From Pelagibacterium nitratireducens (GTDB lineage: Bacteria; Pseudomonadota; Alphaproteobacteria; Rhizobiales; Devosiaceae), in assembly GCF_037044555.1 (NCBI RefSeq), contig NZ_CP146275.1:2832501-2896500 (forward strand): DNA of 64,000 nt. Direction: 5' to 3'. Of this stretch, positions 9,953 through 18,227 are shown piece after piece. The notes under the pieces are model-generated. The model did not search any database. It was not told the DNA's origin and saw only the letters and a program-made list of their open reading frames with translations. The number at the start of each line of letters is the position of its first letter. The stretch's first letter is position 1. Both the position numbers and the translations under genes were made by a program.

Positions 9953-10693
9953 CTACCAGTCACCGGCTACGGCCTGAATCAGGGCCAGCGCGGCCACTGC
10001 CGCCGTGTCGGCGCGCAGGATTCTCGGTCCCAGGCTGATCGGCACCACAAAATCGCGTTCAAGCAATGTTTCGCGCTCCTTCTCGGAAAATCCGCCCTCC
10101 GGGCCGATCAATAGCCCCAATCGCCTTCCTTTTAGCCGGTTGAGCGTTTCGACCGGGGAAGCCGAAGCGGCCGCCTCATCGCAAAAGATCAGAATGCGGT
10201 CGGCATGGATATCGCGCCAACTGGCCAGAAGTTTGTCGAAACTGATCTCGGGCGAAATCTCGGGTACGCTGAGCACCTCGCATTGCTGAGCCGCCTCAAT
10301 GGCATGGGCTTTGAGCTTATCGGGGTTCAGGCGGGCATTTTGCACATAGCGGGTGATGACCGGCTGGAGCTTGCCGGCGCCCATCTCGGTTGCCTTCTGG
10401 ATCTCGTAGTCTAGACGCTTGATCGGTGCAAAACCGAACCAGAGATCGTTGGCCGGAGTTTGTTGGGCGCTTCGCTCGATCAGACGCAGCGACACCAGTT
10501 TCTTGGCGACCTGCACGATCTCGGCAAGAAAGGCGCCGTCCTGACCATTGAAGACAATGCAATTGTCTCCCGGGGCCCTGCGCAAGACGTTCACCAGATG
10601 GTTGGTCTGGTCTTTGTCGAGGTCAATTTCGGCGCCGTTCGACAGCGGGGTTTCGACATAGAGGCGCGGCAGGGTCTTATGGGTACGCGGCAT
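9953..10693 (-). CDS. rsmE: 16S rRNA (uracil(1498)-N(3))-methyltransferase
   Basis: A 246-residue SPOUT-fold methyltransferase that N3-methylates U1498 of 16S rRNA at the decoding site. An N-terminal PUA-like domain (MPRTHKTLPRLYVETPL..) is followed by the knotted SAM-binding region with LGLLIGPEGGFSEKE and the C-terminal LGPRILRADTAAVAALALIQ, both diagnostic. ATG 10693 gives the family length; a longer frame to 10813 overlaps the divergent ubiA promoter. It lies upstream of gshA on the same strand, a gene pair often seen in rhizobia. Confidence 0.95.
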   Translation of the reverse strand: MPRTHKTLPRLYVETPLSNGAEIDLDKDQTNHLVNVLRRAPGDNCIVFNGQDGAFLAEIVQVAKKLVSLRLIERSAQQTPANDLWFGFAPIKRLDYEIQKATEMGAGKLQPVITRYVQNARLNPDKLKAHAIEAAQQCEVLSVPEISPEISFDKLLASWRDIHADRILIFCDEAAASASPVETLNRLKGRRLGLLIGPEGGFSEKERETLLERDFVVPISLGPRILRADTAAVAALALIQAVAGDW

Positions 10694-10766
10694 GGGGCGG
10701 TTGACTTGAGCTTGTGAGCGGTTAGAGCCTTTTTGCCAGACAATGATGCGGCACAAAAGGCTATCC

Positions 10767-11693
10767 ATGCACGAGAACACTCCGGGCTCTGTCGCCGATG
10801 CTCCGAAAGGCAATTGGGTCGACCGTTATGCACCAGCCTACGCCAAGCCCTATCTGCGCATGTCGCGGCTCGACCGACCGATAGGCTACCAGCTTCTGTT
10901 CTGGCCATGCGCCTACGCCTTGGGACTGGTCAGTGTCGCCAAAGACAGCGCTTTCAACTGGTGGCATCTGGTCCTGTTTTTCATCGGCGCCATTGCCATG
11001 CGGGGTGCCGGTTGCACGTTCAACGACATTGTCGATCGGGACATCGACGACAAGGTGGCCCGAACGCGGTCACGGCCCATTCCGTCCGGGCAGGTTAGCG
11101 TGAAGCAGGCGGCAATCTGGCTGGTCGCGCAATCGCTGGTCGGGCTTGCGGTGCTGGTCCAGTTCAATGGATTTGCCATTCTCCTCGGTATCGCCTCGCT
11201 GGTGCTGGTGGCGATCTATCCGTTCATGAAGCGTGTCACGTACTGGCCACAGCTTTTTCTCGGGCTGGCCTTTTCGTGGGGCGCCCTGCTGGGCTGGGCC
11301 ACGGAAACGGGGGCTCTGGCCTGGCCCGCGCTGGTCCTCTATCTGGGATGCATCGCCTGGACCATCGGATACGACACCATCTATGCGCTGCAGGATGTCG
11401 AAGACGATGCGCTAATCGGGGTGAAATCGACTGCACGGCTGGTCGGTTCTGACGTCAAGCCGTTCGTTGCGGCATTTTATGCATTGGCAGCGGTCCTATG
11501 GAGCGTTGCGGCACTGATGGTGGGCGCTGGACTTGTGTTCTTCGTCCTGTTCCTTTTGACAGTGGCTATGCTGGCCTGGCAGGTGGCGACCATCCAGCGC
11601 ACCAATGGCGCGCGCAGCCTGATGCTGTTTAAATCCAACCATTGGCTGGGCGCTGCTCTGACAGCGGCATTCGTTATTGAGGGGCTATTCTAG
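10767..11693 (+). CDS. ubiA: 4-hydroxybenzoate polyprenyltransferase
   Basis: A 308-residue membrane prenyltransferase that attaches the polyprenyl tail to 4-hydroxybenzoate in ubiquinone synthesis. Both Mg-diphosphate motifs are present: FNDIVDRDIDDKVARTRSRP and YDTIYALQDVEDDALIGVKS. ATG 10767 (MHENTPGS) fits the family; 10743 is an alternative start. It is divergent from rsmE with about 70 bp between them. It feeds quinone to the respiratory chain ending in the aa3 oxidase encoded earlier in the window, although the two loci are separate. Confidence 0.95.
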   Translation: MHENTPGSVADAPKGNWVDRYAPAYAKPYLRMSRLDRPIGYQLLFWPCAYALGLVSVAKDSAFNWWHLVLFFIGAIAMRGAGCTFNDIVDRDIDDKVARTRSRPIPSGQVSVKQAAIWLVAQSLVGLAVLVQFNGFAILLGIASLVLVAIYPFMKRVTYWPQLFLGLAFSWGALLGWATETGALAWPALVLYLGCIAWTIGYDTIYALQDVEDDALIGVKSTARLVGSDVKPFVAAFYALAAVLWSVAALMVGAGLVFFVLFLLTVAMLAWQVATIQRTNGARSLMLFKSNHWLGAALTAAFVIEGLF

Positions 11694-11707
11694 GCACCAA
11701 ATGCAAA

Positions 11708-11728
11708 CGCCCCGCCAGTGGCGGGGCG
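11708..11728 (-). terminator. GC-rich hairpin between convergent ubiA and the DUF6101-like gene
   Basis: GCCCCGCC (11709-11716) and GGCGGGGC (11720-11727) form an 8-bp stem with a 3-nt loop. It is followed on the minus strand by GTTTGCATTT, a weak T-rich tail, so it probably ends the minus-strand gene and may act in both directions. Confidence 0.55.
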
Positions 11729-11760
11729 GTATCTGCTTTCAGAGGTCGCAGGGAGTACGA

Positions 11761-12273
11761 TCAGGCCTGCTTTTCACCGGGCTTGCGACGGCGGGCGAAA
11801 CGAGTGCGACGTTCGGCTTCTGCCGAGAGCATGCGTCGGCCGTTTGAATTGCCAACCATGACGCCGTCGATCTGCTGGGAGTAGGCAACAAGCGCACCAT
11901 CGCCAGAGCGGATGTAGAGGGGCAGCCGCAGTTTGCGGCCCCAGTTCTGCCATTCGGCCACGACGTTGGAATTGCCTTCTTCCTCAAAGACCCGGTAATT
12001 GAGGTCGTCATTTGAATGGATCAGTTCAATTGCGCTCGAGAGATTGCCCTCGTCGGTGATCCGGGTGGAGACGGCAACGCCGACATATTCGGCAACGGGA
12101 ACCTTGATCTTGACCGTGACGCCACTCTTGTCGAGTTTGCGCCGCACGGTCACGGTCATCATGTCGTCGCGCCGGCCATTATCATTGGCTGCGCTATGAA
12201 CCCGATGCCGCGGATAGACCGCGCCTTGCAACAGAGTCGATGGAAACCCATCGACGATCATGCCGAAAACCAT
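11761..12273 (-). CDS. DUF6101-like protein
   Basis: A 170-residue soluble protein of unknown function. The middle shows the pattern of the rhizobial DUF6101 group: a basic beta-rich stretch (RRKLDKSGVTVKIKVPVAEY), then NVVAEWQNWGRKLRLPLYI, and a C-terminal Arg-rich tail (RRTRFARRRKPGEKQA). ATG 12273 has AGGAAGG 7 nt upstream and is preferred over 12291. It is a single gene ended by the hairpin at 11708-11728. Family assignment is from memory of conserved motifs and could be off; no catalytic site is evident. Confidence 0.65.
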   Translation of the reverse strand: MVFGMIVDGFPSTLLQGAVYPRHRVHSAANDNGRRDDMMTVTVRRKLDKSGVTVKIKVPVAEYVGVAVSTRITDEGNLSSAIELIHSNDDLNYRVFEEEGNSNVVAEWQNWGRKLRLPLYIRSGDGALVAYSQQIDGVMVGNSNGRRMLSAEAERRTRFARRRKPGEKQA

Positions 12274-12510
12274 TGTGAGCCTTCCTGTCAACTTCCGAGA
12301 GCTTTTTGTTTTGGTGCTCTCTTTTCGTTGGAGCCAATCTAGCGCGGCGCTCTCATCATCGGCTTAAAAAACGGGGTTAAGTTTCTCTTGTGTGAAAATG
12401 GGTTAGCGGAATCTCACCCTGTGTAAGAAGCGATTAACCGCACCGCTTGCGCGCACCCGATTATCAGCCTAACAAGGGCGCAAAGTGCCGCCCGCGCCAG
12501 CGGAGGGCGC

Positions 12511-13377
12511 GTGACACTGATCGGTTTGGGAGTGGGCATGCCCACCACTGTCCCCCAGGGCATTAAAGACGACATCAAGCTGCTTAAATCGGCAGCGGTC
12601 CATGCGGGGATCATCGCGCTCGGTTTTTTCAGAACCGACATGCGAACCTGGACAAAAAATATCACATCTCCCGTTTCGGAAGCCGATATCGCGGTCGACA
12701 ATTTTCTGTCCGGCGCCCTGCGGGCCGCGCGCCCCGATTACGGGTGGCTTAGCGAGGAAACCGCAGACTCCCCTGCTCGCCTTGAACATCGACGCATTTT
12801 CATCGTCGATCCCATCGACGGGACGCGCGGATATATACGCGGGGAAGACAGCTGGACGATTTCGCTGGCCGTTGTCGAAGACGGAGTCGCGGTCGCCGGT
12901 GTCGTCTATGCGCCGGCGCGCGATGAGATGTATGTGGGCGGGCTGGGCCTGGGGGCGACGTGCAACGACGTGCCATTGCAAGCCGAGCACGCGCGTTCGG
13001 AATCTCCCCTCATTCCGGCACCGGCCGCTGTGCATCACGAACTCGCCACCCTCGGGCTGAGCTATACAAAAGGCCCGGCCTATCCTTCTCTTGCCTACCG
13101 GCTGGTGCAAGTGGCCGCCGGCAAACTCGATGCGGCGGTTGCACGGCGCGGTGCCCAGGATTGGGATATCGCGGGCGCCGACATCATCCTTTCGGAAGCA
13201 GGCGCGCGGTTTGAGGACGTCTGTCTGGGCACCCCGCGCTACAACGGCGCCGATACGCGCCACGCGGCGCTTGCCGCGACGGCCGACATTTCACTATTAT
13301 CGCCCTTGTGCGATGCCTTGCGCGTCGTTTATGGCTGCCCGCAACCCGATTCCGACAATCCAGAACCACAGGCTTAA
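12511..13377 (+). CDS. 3'(2'),5'-bisphosphate nucleotidase (CysQ-like), inositol monophosphatase family
   Basis: A 288-residue Mg-dependent, Li-sensitive phosphatase fold. The metal site is complete: the early Glu pair (WLSEETADS), DPIDGTRGYIRGEDSW (motif A) and WDIAGADIILSEAG (motif B). Members hydrolyse PAP or PAPS, or inositol-1-phosphate; a 3',5'-bisphosphate nucleotidase role is the usual call in rhizobia. GTG 12511 follows CGGAGG; ATG 12538 with GGAG is an alternative. It is cotranscribed with the DUF4170 gene 3 bp downstream, a conserved rhizobial pairing. Confidence 0.85.
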   Translation: MTLIGLGVGMPTTVPQGIKDDIKLLKSAAVHAGIIALGFFRTDMRTWTKNITSPVSEADIAVDNFLSGALRAARPDYGWLSEETADSPARLEHRRIFIVDPIDGTRGYIRGEDSWTISLAVVEDGVAVAGVVYAPARDEMYVGGLGLGATCNDVPLQAEHARSESPLIPAPAAVHHELATLGLSYTKGPAYPSLAYRLVQVAAGKLDAAVARRGAQDWDIAGADIILSEAGARFEDVCLGTPRYNGADTRHAALAATADISLLSPLCDALRVVYGCPQPDSDNPEPQA

Positions 13378-13380
13378 GGC

Positions 13381-13617
13381 ATGAGCGAAGCACCGGCCAA
13401 ACAATTGCTCCACCTCGTCATCGGCGGAGAGATGTCCGCTCTGGAGGGCGTCGAGTTCAAAAATCTCGATGAAGTCGATATCGTGGGTGTCTATCCCAAT
13501 TATGCTTCGGCCTATGCGGTCTGGAAACAGAAGGCGCAGATGACCGTGGATAATGCCGAGATGCGCTATTTCATCGTGCACATGCACAAGCTGCTGGATC
13601 CGGCCCAACCCAGCTGA
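13381..13617 (+). CDS. DUF4170 small protein
   Basis: A 78-residue protein with the DUF4170 pattern: LHLVIGGEM..FKNLDEVDIVGVYPNYASA followed by AWKxKAQxTVDxAxMRYFIVHMHKLLDP. The family is restricted to alphaproteobacteria and has no known activity. It overlaps the ribosome-binding region of the cysQ-like gene's end (ATG 3 bp after its stop) and should be translated from the same mRNA. It is convergent with the DUF2093 gene. Confidence 0.88.
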   Translation: MSEAPAKQLLHLVIGGEMSALEGVEFKNLDEVDIVGVYPNYASAYAVWKQKAQMTVDNAEMRYFIVHMHKLLDPAQPS

Positions 13618-13624
13618 AAGCGCG

Positions 13625-13846
13625 CTATTTCTCGCCGATGGACCGTTGGTAGGCCGTAAAGGCCGCCTGTGCGTCGACGTAAGCCTCCTGCCTGTCCACA
13701 CTCCAATAGGCCAGATCCTCGATAGGGATGGGCGCGTTGGTGATCGCGCAGCGCACGAAGGTGCCCGGCTTGACGACGACATAGTCGGCATCGAGATAGC
13801 GTATCTTGGCTTCGGACGGCGCAAAACCGGAATCGAGAATGTTCAT
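13625..13846 (-). CDS. DUF2093 small protein
   Basis: A 73-residue protein with the DUF2093 core EAKIRYLDADYVVVKPGTFVRCAITNAPIPIEDLAYWSVDRQEAYV, including a Cys in the RCAIT strand and the IPxEDLxYWSVxRQE motif. Function is unknown. The ATG at 13846 follows GAGGAAAG at 7 nt. It lies 46 bp after xseA on the same strand, the arrangement seen in many Hyphomicrobiales, so it is likely an operon partner of xseA. Confidence 0.9.
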   Translation of the reverse strand: MNILDSGFAPSEAKIRYLDADYVVVKPGTFVRCAITNAPIPIEDLAYWSVDRQEAYVDAQAAFTAYQRSIGEK

Positions 13847-13892
13847 GAGCGGCTTTCCTCTGCGCCTTGTTTAGCGGGCTTTGGGATGGCGG

Positions 13893-15443
13893 TCAAAACA
13901 GACTTTCCTGTTCGCCACCGCCGTCTTCCGAGCGCGGCTTCCTGCGCGGAATCGGGGGCGCACCGGAAACGGTTGCAGCAATCGAGCCCTGCGCCACGTC
14001 AATTGTCAGTGCATCACCGGGTTTGACGTCATCGGACGCACGCACGAGATTGCCGCCGGCATCGGTGACGAGAGCGAACCCCCGGGCCAGCACCTGATGA
14101 TAGCTGACCGACGACAGCAACTTAGACAGCCCGTCGAGCCTGGCCCTTCGGGTCTCCGCGATGCGGATGAAGGCCGGATCCATGCGGTTGGAGATTGCAT
14201 CGAGATGGCGGCGTCCCTGAGCGATCGGTGTCGTCAAAAGACCCGGGCGCAAACGGCTGGCGATGGGCGAAAACGCCACCCGCGCACGCCCTGCCCTTGT
14301 CTGCAAGCCATGGCGCCCGCGCGTGCTCGCGGTTTGCAGCCGATTGGCGGCGGCATCGAGCCTCTGGCGCAGCAGACCGATGGCAAGCCGCCCAGCAACG
14401 CGCTGGTGATCCATGGCCTTGGTGTGCTGAGCGGCACGCAAGCCAGAGCTCAATCTTGCCGTTGCCATATCGAGGCGCTGGCGCTGGGTGGACACCAGGT
14501 CAGCGGCCCGCGGCAGTCCAGCCGACGCGGCCCGGAGACGGTCTTTGAGATTGGCCGCGATGCGGCGTGCGGCCATACGCTGGCGCGAACCGAGATCTTC
14601 GACATAGGCGATCAATTCGCCACGCACCGGCACGGCCATTTCGGCCGCGCCCGTGGGCGTGGGCGCACGCCTGTCGGCAACATAATCAATAAGCGTGATA
14701 TCTGTTTCATGCCCGACGGCCGATATGACCGGGATTTCCGAGCGCGCGACGGCACGGACCACACTCTCCTCGTTGAAACCCCAAAGATCCTCGATCGAGC
14801 CACCACCGCGCGCGACGATCAGAAGATCAGGCCGAGGGACCGGGCCATCGGGCGAGAACGCATTGAAGCCATCGATAGCGGCGGTCACTTCGGGTGCACA
14901 GGTGTCGCCTTGCACCCGAACCGGCCAGACGATGACGTGGGAAGGAAAGCGATCATCGAGGCGGTGCAGAATGTCGCGGATCACGGCACCGGTCGGAGAG
15001 GTCACAACCCCGATCACCCGCGGCAGATAGGGAAGTTCCTTCTTGCGTTCGGGCGCAAACAGACCCTCGGCAATGAACTTTTTCCGCCGCTCCTCGAGCA
15101 GTGCCATGAGCGCGCCAGCGCCGGCGGGCTCAATGTTTTCAATGACAATCTGATATTTTGACGAGCGCGGATATGTGGTCAGCCGCCCGGTTGCAATGAC
15201 CTCCAGCCCTTCCTGTGGCTTGAAGGCAAGGCGCGAATAGCTGCCCTTCCAGACCACCGCATCCATGGCGGCGGCATCGTCTTTCAGGGTAAAATAGCAA
15301 TGGCCCGAACTGTGCTGACCGCGAAAGCCGGAGATTTCCCCGCGCACCCGCACATAGCCGAACTGGTCCTCGACGGTGCGTTTGACCGCCTGGGAGATTT
15401 CGGAAACGGTAAATTCGAAGGCGTTGGACTGATTATCGCTCAT
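13893..15443 (-). CDS. xseA: exodeoxyribonuclease VII large subunit
   Basis: A 516-residue catalytic subunit of the single-strand-specific exonuclease VII. An N-terminal OB fold (residues about 10-115, VRVRGEISGFRGQHSSGHCYFTLKD) precedes the nuclease domain, where VIGVVTSPTGAVIRDILHRL, DLLIVARGGGSIEDLWGFN and ISAVGHETDITLIDYVADRRAPTPT are diagnostic. A long coiled Arg/Ala-rich region (about 300-440) and a C-terminal basic tail follow. No xseB is seen nearby. Confidence 0.96.
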   Translation of the reverse strand: MSDNQSNAFEFTVSEISQAVKRTVEDQFGYVRVRGEISGFRGQHSSGHCYFTLKDDAAAMDAVVWKGSYSRLAFKPQEGLEVIATGRLTTYPRSSKYQIVIENIEPAGAGALMALLEERRKKFIAEGLFAPERKKELPYLPRVIGVVTSPTGAVIRDILHRLDDRFPSHVIVWPVRVQGDTCAPEVTAAIDGFNAFSPDGPVPRPDLLIVARGGGSIEDLWGFNEESVVRAVARSEIPVISAVGHETDITLIDYVADRRAPTPTGAAEMAVPVRGELIAYVEDLGSRQRMAARRIAANLKDRLRAASAGLPRAADLVSTQRQRLDMATARLSSGLRAAQHTKAMDHQRVAGRLAIGLLRQRLDAAANRLQTASTRGRHGLQTRAGRARVAFSPIASRLRPGLLTTPIAQGRRHLDAISNRMDPAFIRIAETRRARLDGLSKLLSSVSYHQVLARGFALVTDAGGNLVRASDDVKPGDALTIDVAQGSIAATVSGAPPIPRRKPRSEDGGGEQESLF

Positions 15444-15543
15444 GGGTCTCGTTGGTGACCGAGCCTTGCGGCGCCGTCAAGGGTGGCGGGTTGTCATCGC
15501 TCATGATAGAGGGGCGCCAAACTCAAGGCAAAGAGGGTGAGCC

Positions 15544-16803
15544 ATGCGGGTGTTGCTGATCGGATCGGGTGGACGCGAGCATGCGCTGGCCTGGAAGATG
15601 ACGCAATCGGAGCGGCTCGAAAAGCTGTTTGTCGCGCCGGGCAATGGCGGCACCCAGACCATTGCTGAAAATGTCGCTCTCGATGTGGCCAATCACGCGG
15701 CTGTTGTCGATTTTTCGTTGCGCGAGCAAATCGACCTTGTGGTGGTGGGCCCCGAAGTACCGCTGGTCGCGGGAATTTCGGACGATCTGCGCGCAGCCGG
15801 AATTGCCGTTTTCGGCCCGTCCAAGATCGCCGCCCAACTCGAAGGCTCCAAGGCCTTTACCAAGGCGTTGTGCGATGAAATGGGCATTCCCACGGCGGCG
15901 TATGGGAAATTCGACACGCTCGAACCCGCGCTTGCCTATCTGGATCAGCACGGCGCTCCAATCGTTATCAAGGCCGATGGGCTGGCTGCCGGAAAGGGCG
16001 TTACGGTGGCCGAGACGTCGGAACAGGCGCGAGAGGCAGTGCGCGACTGCTTTTCCGGCGCATTCGGTACGGCAGGCGCTGAAGTGGTGATCGAAGAGTA
16101 TCTCGTAGGCGAAGAAGCGAGCCTTTTTGCCATTTGCGATGGCGAACATACTATCCTCTTGCCCGCCGCGCAGGATCACAAGCGCGCATTCGATGAAGAC
16201 AAGGGCCCCAATACGGGCGGCATGGGCGCCTACGCCCCGGCTCCGGTGATGACCGATGCGTTGATCGAACGCGCCTATCGCGAGATTATTGCTCCGGCCA
16301 TCAAGGGCATGGCGGCGCGGGGAACGCCGTTTTCCGGGGTTCTGTTCACCGGGTTAATGATCACCAAGGATGGCCCCAAGCTCATTGAATTCAACACGCG
16401 GTTCGGCGATCCCGAAACGCAGGTGTTGATGATGCTGCTCGAGAGTGATCTGCTCGATATTCTCCAGGCCACCGCAAATGGCACGCTCGACAACGTCTCG
16501 CCGCGCTGGAAGCGGCACGTCGCATTGACGGTGGTCCTCGCGGCCAACGGATATCCGGGCGCCTACGAGAAAAATACCGTCATAAAGAATGCCGACGGGT
16601 TGGATAGCGACACCGTTCAGGTCTTTCATGCAGGAACGGTACGAGACGGAGATGCCCTGCTTGCCAATGGCGGACGAGTGCTCAATGTCACGGCGATTGG
16701 CGAGAGTGTGAACGAAGCGCGTAAGCGCGCCTATGCAGCACTCGGAGCCATTGACTGGCCGGACGGGTTTTGTCGCCGCGACATCGGATGGCGCGCGCTT
16801 TAG
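15544..16803 (+). CDS. purD: phosphoribosylamine--glycine ligase
   Basis: A 419-residue ATP-grasp enzyme that makes glycinamide ribonucleotide in purine synthesis. Diagnostic stretches are [18 protein letters not shown] (N-terminal), the ATP-grasp P-loop [35 protein letters not shown] and [13 protein letters not shown]. The GAGGGTGAG before the ATG gives good initiation. Its length is typical. It is divergent from xseA across a 100-bp gap. Confidence 0.97.
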   Translation: MRVLLIGSGGREHALAWKMTQSERLEKLFVAPGNGGTQTIAENVALDVANHAAVVDFSLREQIDLVVVGPEVPLVAGISDDLRAAGIAVFGPSKIAAQLEGSKAFTKALCDEMGIPTAAYGKFDTLEPALAYLDQHGAPIVIKADGLAAGKGVTVAETSEQAREAVRDCFSGAFGTAGAEVVIEEYLVGEEASLFAICDGEHTILLPAAQDHKRAFDEDKGPNTGGMGAYAPAPVMTDALIERAYREIIAPAIKGMAARGTPFSGVLFTGLMITKDGPKLIEFNTRFGDPETQVLMMLLESDLLDILQATANGTLDNVSPRWKRHVALTVVLAANGYPGAYEKNTVIKNADGLDSDTVQVFHAGTVRDGDALLANGGRVLNVTAIGESVNEARKRAYAALGAIDWPDGFCRRDIGWRAL

Positions 16804-16868
16804 AAGCAATCTCTTCTCAATACGATATGGCTAGACTAGGCTGAGGGAAGAACCGGAGGGCCCGTACC

Positions 16869-17732
16869 ATGGGGACGATAAGGGATCCCAGAATCGGGAT
16901 TGCGCTGGGGGGCGGAGCGGCCCGTGGACTGGCCCATATTCCCTTTATCGAAGCGATGGACGAACTTGGGCTCGTTCCGCACCGTATCGCCGGCACATCG
17001 ATCGGCGCGCTGATCGGCTCGGGCTGGGCGGCCGGGCTCAAGGGCCACGAAATCCGCGAGCTATCGTATGAAATGCTGGGCACGATGAACGGGCTGTTCG
17101 GGCGCCTTCTCTCGACCCAGGTCCGTTCCATGGCCAAGATTTTTCGTGAAGGCATCTCGATTCAACTCGATCCGGTACAGGTGGTCGACACATTCACGCC
17201 TGACGACATGCCGGAAACATTTCAGGGGCTCAAGATTCCGTTTACCTGCGTTGCGACCGATTTCCGGTCCTGGCACCAGGTTGCCTTTCATGAGGGCGCG
17301 CTGAGGCCGGCGGTAGCGGCATCGCTTGCCGTTCCGAGCCTTTATCGGCCCGTCAGCTATCACAAAACGGTTCTTGTCGACGGCGGCGTGGTCAATCCGC
17401 TGCCCCTCGATCATGCGGCGGCAGGCACCGACATTCTGGTCGGAATCGACGTCAATGGCGATCCGCACGTATGGCCGGACGGTTATATTCCGACAATGAT
17501 CGATATCGGGTTCGGGTCAGCCCAGATCATGATGCATCAATTGATTGCAAACATGATCGCGGCCTATCCGCCGGACCTTTATTTTCGGCCGCACCACGTC
17601 AATATCGGCGCACACGAATATTGGCGCGTACGGGAAATCATTGAGGCCGGCGAGGCCGAGAAGGATCGCTTCAAGCGGGCGATCACAGCAAAGATCGAGG
17701 GGTTCATCGCCGCTCAGCGAAGAATTTCCTGA
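16869..17732 (+). CDS. patatin-like phospholipase (RssA-type)
   Basis: A 287-residue patatin-domain hydrolase. It carries the oxyanion loop GGGAARGLAH (residues about 12-21), the nucleophile elbow GTSIG (Ser about 45), and the catalytic Asp in VDGGVVNPLP, making a complete Ser-Asp dyad. Bacterial RssA-like proteins are lipid acyl hydrolases of mostly unknown substrate. No signal peptide is visible, so it acts from the cytoplasmic side. Its last 29 bp overlap the convergent tadA gene. Confidence 0.9.
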   Translation: MGTIRDPRIGIALGGGAARGLAHIPFIEAMDELGLVPHRIAGTSIGALIGSGWAAGLKGHEIRELSYEMLGTMNGLFGRLLSTQVRSMAKIFREGISIQLDPVQVVDTFTPDDMPETFQGLKIPFTCVATDFRSWHQVAFHEGALRPAVAASLAVPSLYRPVSYHKTVLVDGGVVNPLPLDHAAAGTDILVGIDVNGDPHVWPDGYIPTMIDIGFGSAQIMMHQLIANMIAAYPPDLYFRPHHVNIGAHEYWRVREIIEAGEAEKDRFKRAITAKIEGFIAAQRRIS

Positions 17733-18153
17733 GCATCTCGGCAGCCCGGCTGGCGGCGACGCCACCGATAACCTCTGGTGAATGGTGACAGGTGGGCTGG
17801 TCGAAAAACCGGACGCCATTGTCGACCGCGCCGCCCTTGGGATCTTCCGCAGCGTAGTAAATCCGCCGCAATTTAACATGGGCGATAGCGCCGGCGCACA
17901 TGGTGCACGGTTCCAATGTTACATAGAGGTCGCAATCGGCTAGACGCCCCGTGCCGTCGGCGCCGAGCGCCGCACGGATGGCGTTGAACTCGGCATGGGC
18001 TGTCGGATCTGCACGCTCCCGCATTGTGTTGCGGCCCGTGGCCAAGACTTGACCACCGCGCATGATGACAGCGCCGACCGGCACTTCGCCGGCAGCGGCG
18101 GCCTCGGCGGCAAGCGCGAATGCAATTTCCATGGGATTGTCGGGCTTGGTCAT
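17704..18153 (-). CDS. tadA: tRNA adenosine(34) deaminase
   Basis: A 149-residue zinc deaminase that converts A34 to inosine in tRNA-Arg(ACG). The active-site motifs are intact: HAEFNAIR (zinc His and proton-shuttle Glu) and PCTMCAGAI (two zinc Cys). The C-terminal tail AAEMLRKFFAERR matches TadA and separates it from cytosine and guanine deaminases. It is convergent with the patatin gene and overlaps it by 29 bp. Confidence 0.95.
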   Translation of the reverse strand: MTKPDNPMEIAFALAAEAAAAGEVPVGAVIMRGGQVLATGRNTMRERADPTAHAEFNAIRAALGADGTGRLADCDLYVTLEPCTMCAGAIAHVKLRRIYYAAEDPKGGAVDNGVRFFDQPTCHHSPEVIGGVAASRAAEMLRKFFAERR

Positions 18154-18227
18154 GGTCTGGCGCTCATATCAGCTTTGGCGCTTGTTGTCCGCCCCGTTAG
18201 ACTGGCCACGAAGGAGAATCAGCACAT